Shown here: piece by piece, positions 15,483-25,561 of the stretch | Numbering within the stretch: position 1 is the stretch's first letter | Layout of the letters: every line of letters starts with the position of its first letter | NCBI GenBank assembly: GCA_023554335.1 | Contig: JAMJQR010000103.1 | Span: 1-37,043, forward strand | DNA: 37,043 nt | DNA from: Candidatus Benthicola marisminoris | Lineage (GTDB): Bacteria; Gemmatimonadota; Gemmatimonadetes; Palauibacterales; Palauibacteraceae | Direction: 5' to 3' | The notes under the pieces: generated by a model | Database searches by the model: none | Told to the model about the DNA's origin: nothing | What the model saw: the letters and a program-made list of their open reading frames with translations, nothing else | Made by a program: the position numbers and the translations under genes

Positions 15483-16518
15483 ATGTCCGAACGCGTCGAA
15501 GTCACGACTCCCGAGCCGCTGGACGGCGAGGCCGGGCAGGAGCGTTCCCTCCGGCCGGATCGGCTCTCGGAGTTCGTCGGCCAGGAGAAGGTCAAGGACG
15601 CGCTCGACGTGTACATCCAGGCCGCCCTGCAGCGGCAGGAGGCCCTGGATCACGTGCTGTTCTTCGGCCCTCCGGGACTGGGCAAGACCACGCTGGCCAT
15701 CCTCATGGCCCGCGAGCTCGACGTGAACATCAAGATCACTTCGGGTCCCGTGCTGGAGAAGCCGGGGGACCTGGCCGGGCTGCTCACCAATCTCGATCAC
15801 GGCGACATCCTCTTCATCGACGAGATCCACCGGCTGCGGCCGGTGATCGAGGAGTACCTCTATCCCGCGATGGAGGACTACCGGATCGAGATCCGCCTCA
15901 GCGAGGGCGCCCGGGCGCAGACCGTGTCCATGAAGATCGAGCGGTTCACCCTCGTCGGGGCGACGACCCGGTTCGGGCTGCTCACCGCTCCGATGCGCGC
16001 CCGGTTCGGCGTGATCGAACGCCTCAACTACTATCCGGCCGAGGAGCTGCAGCAAATCGTCGAGCGCTCAGCGGACATCTTCGGGGTTTCCGTGGACCAG
16101 GACGGCGCGTCCGAGATCGCCCGCCGCTCGCGCGGCACCCCGCGCATCGCCAACCGCCTCCTCCGCCGGGTTCGGGATTTCGCGCAGGTCAAGTCCGATG
16201 GAAACATCGACGGAGAGACCGCGCGCGGCGCGCTGGAGATGCTGAACGTGGACGAGTACGGCCTGGACGAGATGGACGCCCGGGTGCTGCGCGCGATCAT
16301 CGAGAACTTCGGCGGCGGTCCCGTGGGGCTGGGCTCGCTCGCCGTGGCCGTGGGGGAGGACGCCAACACACTGGAGGAGGTGTACGAGCCGTACCTCATC
16401 CAGAACGGGTATCTCCACCGCACGGCCCGGGGCCGGGTGGCCACGCCGAGGGCGTTCCAGCGGTTCGGGTATGCGCTGCCCTCGGACGGCGAGGCCGCCC
16501 AGGGGGGGTTGTTCGGAG

Positions 16519-16529
<11 letters not shown>
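15483..16529 (+). CDS. ruvB: Holliday junction branch migration ATPase RuvB
   Basis: A 348-residue AAA+ motor. Walker A is GPPGLGKT at 62-69, Walker B is DEIH at 113-116, sensor 1 lies in VGATTR and the arginine-finger segment in APMRARFG. The C-terminal winged-helix DNA-binding domain ends in [17 protein letters not shown]. Hexamers pump DNA through the RuvA-bound junction. The opening [15 protein letters not shown] is the classical RuvB start region; about 20 extra residues precede it. It is 20 bases downstream of ruvA and overlaps queA by 11 bases. Confidence 0.97.
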
Positions 16530-18736
<2,207 letters not shown>

Positions 18737-18803
18737 ACCAGCCCACTGACCAACGGGAAGCCGGACCCGACAAAGGCGGATCCGGAGTCCAGGAGACGAA
18801 AAC

Positions 18804-19115
18804 GTGCTGATCCTCACACTGCTTCAGGCCCAGCCGGCCGCCCCGAATCCGTTCGGGACGGTCTTCATGTTCGGTGCCATATTCCTGATCTTCTACTTCC
18901 TGCTCATCCGGCCGCAGCGCAAGCAGCAGAAGGCGCACGACGAGATGGTCAAGACCCTCTCGCGTGGGGACGAGGTCGTCACGATCGGCGGAATCGTAGG
19001 GAAGATCATTCACCTGACGGACGACCGGGTCACCATCAAGACGGCGGAAGACACGCGCGTCGAGATCGAACGTGCGAAGGTCGGACGCAAGGCCGGCCCC
19101 GCGCAGGATGGCTGA
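18804..19115 (+). CDS. yajC: Preprotein translocase accessory subunit YajC
   Basis: A 103-residue YajC: a short Gln/Pro-rich start, one transmembrane helix at about 17-36 (FMFGAIFLIFYFLLIRP), the RPQRKQQKAHDEM segment, and a small soluble domain with LSRGDEVVTIGGIVGKI. YajC associates with SecDF and the Sec translocon in the inner membrane. The start is GTG at 18804 behind AGGAG. It follows tgt, as in many bacteria, but secD and secF do not follow; the next gene is def. Confidence 0.94.
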   Translation: MLILTLLQAQPAAPNPFGTVFMFGAIFLIFYFLLIRPQRKQQKAHDEMVKTLSRGDEVVTIGGIVGKIIHLTDDRVTIKTAEDTRVEIERAKVGRKAGPAQDG

Positions 19116-19125
19116 CGCCACCCCG

Positions 19126-19629
19126 ATGAGCGTACGCGAGGTCCGGTATCTGGGAGATCCCGTTCTCAGGGAGGTATGCCGCGAGGTCGAGGCGGTGGAC
19201 GAGGAGATCCGGTCCCTGGTGGATGACCTCATCGAGACGATGTACGAGCAGGATGGCATCGGCCTGGCCGCGCCCCAGATCGGCATACCGCTGCGCGTCT
19301 TCGTCTACGATGTCCGCGACGAGGACGTCGAACCGGGAGTGCTGGTCAACCCGCGAATCGTGGATGCGACCGGCACCCAGCGTGAAGTCGAAGGCTGCCT
19401 CAGCATTCCGGGGCTCGAAGAGGTCGTCGAGCGAATGGACCGTGTCGTGATCGAAGGTCTCGACCGGGACGGAGCACCGGTGCGGCTGGAGGCTGAAGGA
19501 CTGTTGAGCCGCTGTCTTCAGCACGAAAACGATCACCTGGATGGCGTGCTGTTCATCGACCGGGTGAGTCCGCTGAAGCGACGCATGCTGCTCAAGAAGT
19601 GGTCGAAGACGGAGGGGTCCAGGCGATAG
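19126..19629 (+). CDS. def: Peptide deformylase
   Basis: A 167-residue peptide deformylase that removes the N-formyl group from new proteins. The three metal-site motifs are intact: GIGLAAPQ at 44-51, EGCLS with the metal cysteine, and QHENDHLDG (HExxH type) with two metal histidines and the catalytic Glu. I chose ATG 19126 because MSVREVRYLGDPVLREV aligns with the E. coli Def N-terminus; ATG 19108, overlapping the yajC stop, would add six residues and cannot be excluded. Neither has a clear ribosome site. fmt follows 43 bases later, the classical def-fmt pair. Confidence 0.95.
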   Translation: MSVREVRYLGDPVLREVCREVEAVDEEIRSLVDDLIETMYEQDGIGLAAPQIGIPLRVFVYDVRDEDVEPGVLVNPRIVDATGTQREVEGCLSIPGLEEVVERMDRVVIEGLDRDGAPVRLEAEGLLSRCLQHENDHLDGVLFIDRVSPLKRRMLLKKWSKTEGSRR

Positions 19630-19635
19630 CCGCGA

Positions 19636-19665
19636 CCCCGGGACTCGATCCGCGAATCGACGGGG
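19636..19665 (+). repeat. Bulged hairpin between def and fmt
   Basis: The outer stem is CCCCG (19636-19640) with CGGGG (19661-19665). After a 4-base bulge, GGAC, an inner stem TCGAT (19645-19649) pairs with ATCGA (19656-19660) around a 6-base loop. It ends 7 bases before the fmt start, so the 3' GGGG, the only nearby purine-rich ribosome-site candidate, would be base-paired. Confidence 0.35.
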
Positions 19666-19672
19666 ACATGGA

Positions 19673-20605
19673 ATGAGAATCCTATTCTGGGGCACACCCG
19701 ACTTCGGCGTGCCGTCCCTGCGCGCCCTCCAGGAAGAGGGACACGTCGTGGTGGCCGTGGTGACGCAGCCGGACCGGCCCGCGGGCCGGGGGCGCGCGCT
19801 GCGGCCGGGAGCGATCAAGTCCGTGGCGCTCGAAGAGGGAATCCCCGTTCTTCAGCCCGACAAGCCGCGCGGCGAAGAGTTCCTGACAGAGCTGCGAGCC
19901 CTCAAGCCCGAGGTGTCCGTCGTGGCGGCGTATGGCGAGATCCTTACCGAGGAAGTGTTGGAGCTCCCCGGTCGCGGATCCGTGAACGTCCACGCATCGC
20001 TGCTTCCGGAGCTGCGCGGCGCCGCGCCGGTCAACTGGGCCATCATCCGTGGACACGAGCACTCGGGTGTGACGATCATGCGGATGGTGCGGGAGCTGGA
20101 CGCCGGTCCCGTGCTCTATCGGGTCGCCGTGGAGCTGGATCCGGACCTTACGGCGGGAGAGCTGTATGAGATGCTCTCGGAGATCGGGGCCACGGCCCTG
20201 GTCGAGGCTCTGGCGCAGATGGAAGCGGGTACGCTGAGCGAAGAGCCCCAGGTTCACGAGCACGCGACGTACGCGCCCAAGATGAGCCGGGCCGCCGCGC
20301 GGCTGGACTGGCGACTTCCGGCGGCGGAGCTGGACCGGTGGATCCGCGGCTGCGATCCCTGGCCCGGGGCCTGGACCACGCACGAGGACCGGTCCATCCA
20401 GGTCTTTCACCCGGAGATCGAGCCGTCACGTGATGACGGCCCCCCCGGAATGGTACTGACGGCGGATACGAGGGACGGTCTGCTCGTGGCTACCGGCGCC
20501 GGAGCGCTTCGGATCGGCGAGGTGAAACCGGCCGGCCGGCCCCGGATGGCGTCGGAGGCCTGGATCAACGGGCGGGGCGTGTCGGAGGGTCAGTCGTTCG
20601 AGTGA
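19673..20605 (+). CDS. fmt: Methionyl-tRNA formyltransferase
   Basis: A 310-residue Fmt that formylates initiator Met-tRNA using 10-formyl-tetrahydrofolate. The N-terminal catalytic domain opens MRILFWGTPDFGVPSL and carries the active-site Asn105, His107 (NVHASLLPELRGAAP) and Asp143 (ELDAGPVL). The tRNA-contacting loop region TQPDRPAGRGRAL and the C-terminal beta-barrel domain (PPGMVLTADTRDGLLVATG) follow. Its stop overlaps the thiE start (GTGA at 20602). It pairs functionally with def upstream. Confidence 0.96.
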   Translation: MRILFWGTPDFGVPSLRALQEEGHVVVAVVTQPDRPAGRGRALRPGAIKSVALEEGIPVLQPDKPRGEEFLTELRALKPEVSVVAAYGEILTEEVLELPGRGSVNVHASLLPELRGAAPVNWAIIRGHEHSGVTIMRMVRELDAGPVLYRVAVELDPDLTAGELYEMLSEIGATALVEALAQMEAGTLSEEPQVHEHATYAPKMSRAAARLDWRLPAAELDRWIRGCDPWPGAWTTHEDRSIQVFHPEIEPSRDDGPPGMVLTADTRDGLLVATGAGALRIGEVKPAGRPRMASEAWINGRGVSEGQSFE

Positions 20606-21237
20606 AGCTCCCCTTCCTTCACGTGGTGGCAACCGACGATGTGGCCGCCTCTCCGGGCTTCGAGCGAGACGCGGAAGCTCTCTTGAGGGCCGGGGGCGAG
20701 AGGCTGGCGCTTCATCTTCGGCTTCGTGGTTCGACCGGGCGCGAGTTCCACCGGCTGGCCGATCTGCTTGCGGCGGCGGCGCGTCCGGCCGGTGCCTGGC
20801 TGGTGGTGAACGGCAGGTTGGACATCGCGCTGGCCGCCGGTGCCGACGCGGCGCAGCTGGGGACGGGTTCGCTGCCCCTGCCGGCGGCGCGATCGGTCGC
20901 CGGGCGGCAGCTGGCCCTCGGGGCTTCCGTACACTCGGAGGCGCAGGCGCGGGATGCCGCTCGCCAGGGAGCCGACTACCTGGTGGCGGGATCGATTTTC
21001 GAGACGGCCACGCATCCAGGTCGGCCGCCGGCCGGACCGGAGCTGGTTACGGCCTGCGCGCGCGCGGGCGTGCCGGTGATCGGAATCGGGGGCATCGACC
21101 GCCACAACGCGGATCGAGTCCTCGAGGCCGGCGCGGCGGGCCTCGCGGTGGTGCGCGCGGTCTGGGAAGCACCGGATCCGGCGGGTGAAGCGCTCCGCCT
21201 GATCGAGCGGACGCAGGCAGAACGAGTGCGATCATGA
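20602..21237 (+). CDS. thiE: Thiamine phosphate synthase (ThiE/TenI family)
   Basis: A 211-residue TIM-barrel protein of the ThiE/TenI family. Visible features are VVNGRLDIALAAGADAAQLG, the ASVHSEAQARDAARQGADY strand, AGSIFETATHPG, and the phosphate-binding PVIGIGGIDRHNADRVLEAG. ThiE joins the thiazole phosphate and the HMP pyrophosphate to give thiamine phosphate; TenI relatives aromatise the thiazole instead. The weak N-terminal motif and QLG in place of the usual HLG leave TenI possible. GTG 20602 overlaps the fmt stop, and its own stop overlaps thiS, so it is coupled on both sides. No TPP riboswitch precedes it. Confidence 0.85.
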   Translation: MKLPFLHVVATDDVAASPGFERDAEALLRAGGERLALHLRLRGSTGREFHRLADLLAAAARPAGAWLVVNGRLDIALAAGADAAQLGTGSLPLPAARSVAGRQLALGASVHSEAQARDAARQGADYLVAGSIFETATHPGRPPAGPELVTACARAGVPVIGIGGIDRHNADRVLEAGAAGLAVVRAVWEAPDPAGEALRLIERTQAERVRS

Positions 21238-21437
21238 TGAACCTGGAAATCAACGGAAAGCGTCGCGAGGTGGCGGACGGGAGATCCATCGCCGGCCTCC
21301 TGGAGGACCTCGAACTCGATCCGCGCCTGGTGGTGGTCGAGCTGAACCGGCGGATCGTACGGCGAGACGAGATCGACGACGTGGCGCTGGCGGATGGGGA
21401 TCAAGTGGAGATCGTCCACTTCGTGGGCGGCGGTTAA
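21234..21437 (+). CDS. thiS: Sulfur carrier protein ThiS
   Basis: A 67-residue ubiquitin-like protein. The start is MNLEINGKRREVADG and it ends VEIVHFVGGG, with the C-terminal Gly-Gly that is adenylated and thiocarboxylated to carry sulfur to thiazole. Size and fold pattern (VVVELNRRIVRRDEI) match ThiS. It starts at ATG 21234 inside the end of thiE (the second ATG at 21237 is an alternative) and is followed by thiG, its direct partner. The activating enzyme ThiF is not in the window. Confidence 0.93.
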   Translation: MMNLEINGKRREVADGRSIAGLLEDLELDPRLVVVELNRRIVRRDEIDDVALADGDQVEIVHFVGGG

Positions 21438-21462
21438 ATCGAAAAGGACATAGAGACAGGAA

Positions 21463-22269
21463 ATGAACCCGAACAGCAACGACATCTCACCGGCCGACCC
21501 GGCCCCCCTGCGCATCGGCGAAACGGAATTCAGCTCGCGCCTGATCGTCGGCACCGGAAAGTACCGTGACGCCGAGCAGACCGTAGCCGCGCTTCGCGCT
21601 TCCGGCGCCGAGATGGTCACGGTGGCCGTACGCCGGGTGGATCTGGATGCCACGAAGGAAGAGAGCCTGCTCCACCACCTGGACCGGGACGAGTTCTTCC
21701 TGCTGCCCAACACGGCGGGGTGCTACACGGAAGAAGACGCGGTGCGATATGCGCGGTTGGGCAGGGAAGCGGGGCTCAGCAGCTGGGTCAAACTGGAAGT
21801 GATCGGAGACCAGGAAACACTCCTGCCCGACACGGAGGCGCTCCTCGCGGCGACCCGGACCCTGGTGGCCGAGGGCTTCACCGTCCTTCCGTACACGAAC
21901 GACGATCTGATCACCGCGCTGAAGCTTCAGGACGCGGGGGCGGCGGCGGTCATGCCGCTGGCCTCCCCGATCGGCAGCGGTCTGGGATTGCTGAACCCCC
22001 TCAACATCCGGCTTCTGAAGGCCCGGCTCGACGTGCCGGTCATAGTGGACGCGGGGGTCGGCACGGCTTCCGACGCGTGCGCGACCATGGAGCAGGGCGT
22101 GGACGGGATTCTCATGAACACGGCCCTCGCCGCGGCGGAGGATCCGGTGCTGATGGCCTGGGCGATGCGACAGGCGGTCCAGGCGGGAAGGGCCGCGTGG
22201 CTCGCCGGACGGATGCCGAAGAGAGAGTGGGCGGTACCCTCCAGCCCGTCCACGGGCATGCTGGATTGA
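21463..22269 (+). CDS. thiG: Thiazole synthase ThiG
   Basis: A 268-residue ThiG, which condenses deoxyxylulose 5-phosphate, dehydroglycine and ThiS-bound sulfur into the thiazole of thiamine. The Schiff-base lysine is K110 in WVKLEVIGD. Other family blocks are [10 protein letters not shown] near the start, [28 protein letters not shown] and [19 protein letters not shown] ribosome site (ACAGGA) lies just before ATG 21463. The stop TGA overlaps the rsmB start as TTGA. No thiH or thiO (dehydroglycine source) is present nearby. Confidence 0.96.
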   Translation: MNPNSNDISPADPAPLRIGETEFSSRLIVGTGKYRDAEQTVAALRASGAEMVTVAVRRVDLDATKEESLLHHLDRDEFFLLPNTAGCYTEEDAVRYARLGREAGLSSWVKLEVIGDQETLLPDTEALLAATRTLVAEGFTVLPYTNDDLITALKLQDAGAAAVMPLASPIGSGLGLLNPLNIRLLKARLDVPVIVDAGVGTASDACATMEQGVDGILMNTALAAAEDPVLMAWAMRQAVQAGRAAWLAGRMPKREWAVPSSPSTGMLD

Positions 22270-23612
22270 CTTCCGCGCCGGCGACGACGGGGATCGACCC
22301 GCGTCTCGCGGCGTTCCACATCCTCTGCGACGTGGATCGGGGGGAGTTCGCGGACCGCGCCGCCGCGAGACGGCTCGCCGGCCTCGCGCCCGCCGATCGC
22401 CGGCTCGCGGTGGAGATGGCGTACGGGTCGATCCGGTTGCGAAACCGCCTCGACACGGAGCTGGCCGGTCTTCTCGACCAGCCCATTCGGCGCGTGGACT
22501 CGCGGGTCCTCCAGTGGCTGCGTCTCGGACTGTACCAGCTCCGCGAGATGCGGGTGCCGGACCACGCGGCCGTGGACCAGGTGGTGCGTGGCGTCAAGGA
22601 AACCGCGCCCGCGCGGTTCGCCGGTCTGACCAACGCCGTGCTCCGCCGAGCCGCCCGCGACCCTCGCAGCGAAGCCCTGTTCGGTGACCCGGCTGCGGAG
22701 CCGATCCGATACCTGACCGCCTGGGGATCGCACCCGGAGTGGCTCGTCCGCCGGTGGCTGGAGCGCTGGCCGCTTGCCTCGGTTCGTCGTCTGGTTGAGA
22801 ATGATAACCGGGCGCCCCCCGTGACCCTTCGGCTGTATGACGGTGCGACGGAAACGGGCATGGAACTGGAACCGACGCCCGGCGTTCGGCTGGTCCGCGA
22901 GGCCGGCTGGCGAGGCGTGTTTCGGATCGTCGAGGGCGAACCGGAGGAAGCGCTCGGCAGCCTTCCGGCGGTCGTGCAGGACCCCGCCGCCGCCGCCGTG
23001 GTAGACTACGTGGGTGAGGCGATCGATGGGCCGATCGTGGACCTGTGCTCGGCGCCCGGCGGGAAGGCGATGGGCCTGGCGAAGGCGGCTGGAGCGGGAC
23101 GGCTCCTGGTGGCCGCCGATGTGAGCCGCCGGAGGCTGTCGCGGGTTCGCGAGGCGGCCGATCGTCTCGGTGTCCGGCCAGGTCTCGTCACCATGGACGG
23201 GCGAGCCCCGGCCGTTCGGGATGCGGCCACGGTGTTGCTGGACGCGCCGTGCACGGGCACGGGAGTACTGCGGCGCCGTCCCGATGCCCGCTGGCGCCTC
23301 GACCCGCAGCGTCTTCGGTCGCTGGTGGAGCTGCAGCGAGAGCTTCTGGACGCCGCCGCCGGTATCGTGCGCCCGGGCGGGCTTCTCGTGTATGCCACGT
23401 GCTCGCTGGAGGCGGAGGAAAACGAGGAGCAGGTGGATCGTCTTCTGAAGCGGCACCGGGATTTCGAGAGGGAACCACCGGACCCACGCTGGGTCCGGGA
23501 GGGATCGACGGATGAGAACGGCGACCTGCGGGTGCTGCCGTGGTTATGGGACTCGGACGGAGCGTTCGCGAGCCGCCTGCGCAGGGTGAGCGGCCCGGAC
23601 ATGGGAGACTGA
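22266..23612 (+). CDS. rsmB: 16S rRNA (cytosine-967-C5)-methyltransferase RsmB
   Basis: A 448-residue RsmB/Sun-type RNA m5C methyltransferase. Residues about 8-140 form a NusB-like RNA-binding domain ([16 protein letters not shown], then [15 protein letters not shown]). The Rossmann methyltransferase has the SAM loop DLCSAPGGK (259-267), the PCTGTG motif with C329 and the nucleophile C379 in [17 protein letters not shown] at 22266 was chosen because it overlaps the thiG stop (TTGA) and directly precedes the conserved region; the open frame upstream to 21720 lies inside thiG and is not protein-like. def-fmt-rsmB is a classical order, here split by three thiamine genes. Confidence 0.92.
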   Translation: MTSAPATTGIDPRLAAFHILCDVDRGEFADRAAARRLAGLAPADRRLAVEMAYGSIRLRNRLDTELAGLLDQPIRRVDSRVLQWLRLGLYQLREMRVPDHAAVDQVVRGVKETAPARFAGLTNAVLRRAARDPRSEALFGDPAAEPIRYLTAWGSHPEWLVRRWLERWPLASVRRLVENDNRAPPVTLRLYDGATETGMELEPTPGVRLVREAGWRGVFRIVEGEPEEALGSLPAVVQDPAAAAVVDYVGEAIDGPIVDLCSAPGGKAMGLAKAAGAGRLLVAADVSRRRLSRVREAADRLGVRPGLVTMDGRAPAVRDAATVLLDAPCTGTGVLRRRPDARWRLDPQRLRSLVELQRELLDAAAGIVRPGGLLVYATCSLEAEENEEQVDRLLKRHRDFEREPPDPRWVREGSTDENGDLRVLPWLWDSDGAFASRLRRVSGPDMGD

Positions 23613-23616
23613 CAGG

Positions 23617-24615
23617 ATGAGCTACAAGCGGCGCCGCGGGCTGGGTGGGGGACGTGGGGCGAAGGGCGGCGGACGGGGCGGGGATCCGCCACGCGAGACA
23701 CCGTCCGCGGACACCGAAGATGGGGCTCAGCTGCCCGAGGGCACGGCCGCCTCGGCCGCCCCGCCCCGGGCACCGACCCTTACCGAGCTGTTCGCGGCCG
23801 GATCGGAAGCGGAGCCCGCGCAGACTTCGGTCAAGGAAGGACGAAGCTGGGGCCGCTGGCTTATCTCCGCGGCCGTGGTCGCGGCCTTTTTCGGGGGCGG
23901 CTACCTGGCGGCGGCCCAGTGGGTCTTCCCGGGAGGCACCCCCGCGGAGGATGCGTCCGTCGTGCAGGTGCCGGAGCTGGTGGGCCTGACGGAGGACGAG
24001 GCGCAGGGACGGCTGGAGCGGGTGGGTCTCGAGTACACGGTGCGCTCCGGCATCACACACCATCAGGCTCCGGAGGGCGCAGTCCTCGCTCAGGATCCGC
24101 TTCCCGGGCAGTACGCACGTCCGGGCGCTCCCGTGTACGTGTCGCTCAGTCGGGGTCCGGAGTTGCACGTTCTGCCCGACGTGTCGGGCCTGTCGGATCG
24201 CCAGGCGGTGATCGTCCTCGAACGGCTGGGATACCAGGTCTCCGTCGAGGAGATCATTCACACGCTGGAAGCGGGCCGGGCCGTGGAAACCCGTCCGGAG
24301 GCGGGCACCGAGCTCGCGGTGCCGGCTGAGATCGTACTGGTCGTGAGCGGGGGGCGGCCCGTAGTTCAGGTCCCCGAGCTGGTGGGGAGGCACGTAGATG
24401 ATGCGGAAGCCGCCCTGTCCGCTGCCGGACTCGAGCTCGGGGCCATCACGTATGACCCGGGAGCGCTGGAGGCGCCCGGTCGCATCGTGGGACAGTACCC
24501 GCCGGCGGGCTACAGCCTGCGCGAGGGGGGCGGTGTAGAGGTCCGGGTCGCAGGTGACGTGAATCGGGTGGACCCGACGCGAAGATGGTACGAAAACGAG
24601 CGGCCGGACAGTTGA
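23617..24615 (+). CDS. Membrane protein with three PASTA domains, no kinase
   Basis: A 332-residue bitopic protein. Residues 1-76 are a low-complexity, basic, Gly/Arg- and then Pro/Ala-rich cytoplasmic tail. A transmembrane helix lies at about 80-101. Three PASTA repeats follow outside the membrane: about 115-181 (starting VVQVPELVGLTEDEA), 183-247 (VLPDVSGLSDRQAVIVLERLG) and 249-314 (VVQVPELVGRHVDDAE). PASTA modules, known from Ser/Thr kinases such as PknB and from some penicillin-binding proteins, bind muropeptides or mediate contacts. Here neither a kinase nor a transpeptidase domain is attached. ATG 23617 follows a GACAGG site 4 bases after rsmB. A cell-wall sensing or scaffold role is an inference. 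Confidence 0.85.
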   Translation: MSYKRRRGLGGGRGAKGGGRGGDPPRETPSADTEDGAQLPEGTAASAAPPRAPTLTELFAAGSEAEPAQTSVKEGRSWGRWLISAAVVAAFFGGGYLAAAQWVFPGGTPAEDASVVQVPELVGLTEDEAQGRLERVGLEYTVRSGITHHQAPEGAVLAQDPLPGQYARPGAPVYVSLSRGPELHVLPDVSGLSDRQAVIVLERLGYQVSVEEIIHTLEAGRAVETRPEAGTELAVPAEIVLVVSGGRPVVQVPELVGRHVDDAEAALSAAGLELGAITYDPGALEAPGRIVGQYPPAGYSLREGGGVEVRVAGDVNRVDPTRRWYENERPDS

Positions 24616-24631
24616 GCGAGGCGGTCATTTC

Positions 24632-25558
24632 GTGAACTGGGAGTCGCTGCTCCGGGACCACTGGCTGTACAAGCTGGCGGCCGTATTCATCGTGTTTCTC
24701 CTGTGGCTCGATCTGACCGCGGGCGAGCGGCAGTCGCAGGAGGTGATCTCCCGCCTGGTGATTGACGTCCAGGACTCGGCGTGGGTACTCCTGGAGGGAC
24801 CGGACGCCGTGGCGGTCACGTTCCAGGGACGCAATCGCGACCTTCTCGCACTGATCGGTGATGATCCCGAGGTGCGAGTGGGCATCGGTGAAGTCACGGG
24901 CCCGGTGATGCGCCTCACGCTCGATCCCGACCAGGTCGTGTACGATCGAGAGCTCGGCGTGCGCGCTACGCTGGTCGTTCCCACCTCCATCGAGCTCCGG
25001 CTCGAGAGACTGGCTGAGCGCCGAGTGCCGGTGATCGCGGACCTGGCCACCGTTCCCGCCATGGGCTTCACGGTCATGCGACCGCTGCTCGTCGAGCCGG
25101 ACAGCGTCACCGTCCGGGGAGGCGAATCCCAGATCGAGTCCATTCGGCAGATCGCCACGCACCGGGTCTCGCTCGAGGACCTTCAGCACGCGGTCATGCG
25201 GGACCTGCCGCTGGCCGTGCCGGCCGGCGCGAGGGGTGTGGAGATCGATCCCCCGAGCGTCCTGGTGACCGTGCCCGTGGACTCACTGGTCGTCCGCGAG
25301 GTCCGCCTCCCGATCCGGACCGTGGGTGACGCGGCTGAACGGATCCGGGTCCAGCCGGACTCGGTGGACGTGGTGGTGCGCGGTGCGGCAGCCGCGGTGC
25401 GCCGTCAGCTGGATTCCGTGTCCTGGGCGACGGTCCGGGTGGACGCCGTGCCCGCCGGCCCGGAGCTCGCCCCCGTGGAGATGGAGCTGACCGCGGGGGG
25501 CTTCGTTTCGGCCTCCGCCCGTCCCGAAAAGGTTACGGTCCGGCCGGAAGGGCCCTGA
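24632..25558 (+). CDS. YbbR-like domain protein (CdaR family)
   Basis: A 308-residue protein with one N-terminal transmembrane helix at about 12-30 (WLYKLAAVFIVFLLWL, the typical YbbR entry) and an extracytoplasmic part made of consecutive YbbR-type beta repeats, for example VRATLVVPTSIELRLERLAERRVPV and later RVQPDSVDVVVRGAAAAVRRQL. In many bacteria the CdaR/YbbR protein is encoded next to the c-di-AMP cyclase cdaA and glmM and modulates the cyclase. Neither is next to it here. The start is GTG 24632, 16 bases after the PASTA gene; tsaD follows after 3 bases. Its partner is unknown. Confidence 0.8.
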   Translation: MNWESLLRDHWLYKLAAVFIVFLLWLDLTAGERQSQEVISRLVIDVQDSAWVLLEGPDAVAVTFQGRNRDLLALIGDDPEVRVGIGEVTGPVMRLTLDPDQVVYDRELGVRATLVVPTSIELRLERLAERRVPVIADLATVPAMGFTVMRPLLVEPDSVTVRGGESQIESIRQIATHRVSLEDLQHAVMRDLPLAVPAGARGVEIDPPSVLVTVPVDSLVVREVRLPIRTVGDAAERIRVQPDSVDVVVRGAAAAVRRQLDSVSWATVRVDAVPAGPELAPVEMELTAGGFVSASARPEKVTVRPEGP

Positions 25559-25561
25559 AGG

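Noticed and set aside
18756-18791. Terminator between tgt and yajC
   Set aside because: Only a short imperfect CCGGA/TCCGG pairing with a long loop and no T-run; a strong ribosome site for yajC follows, so I read it as an ordinary spacer.
20560-20640. TPP riboswitch upstream of thiE
   Set aside because: thiE starts inside fmt and none of the conserved TPP riboswitch elements (such as CTGAGA) is present in the right arrangement.
21720-22265. N-terminal extension of rsmB reading through thiG
   Set aside because: The extension is an out-of-frame Gly/Arg-rich reading of thiG; TTG 22266 gives the conserved protein start and a TTGA overlap.
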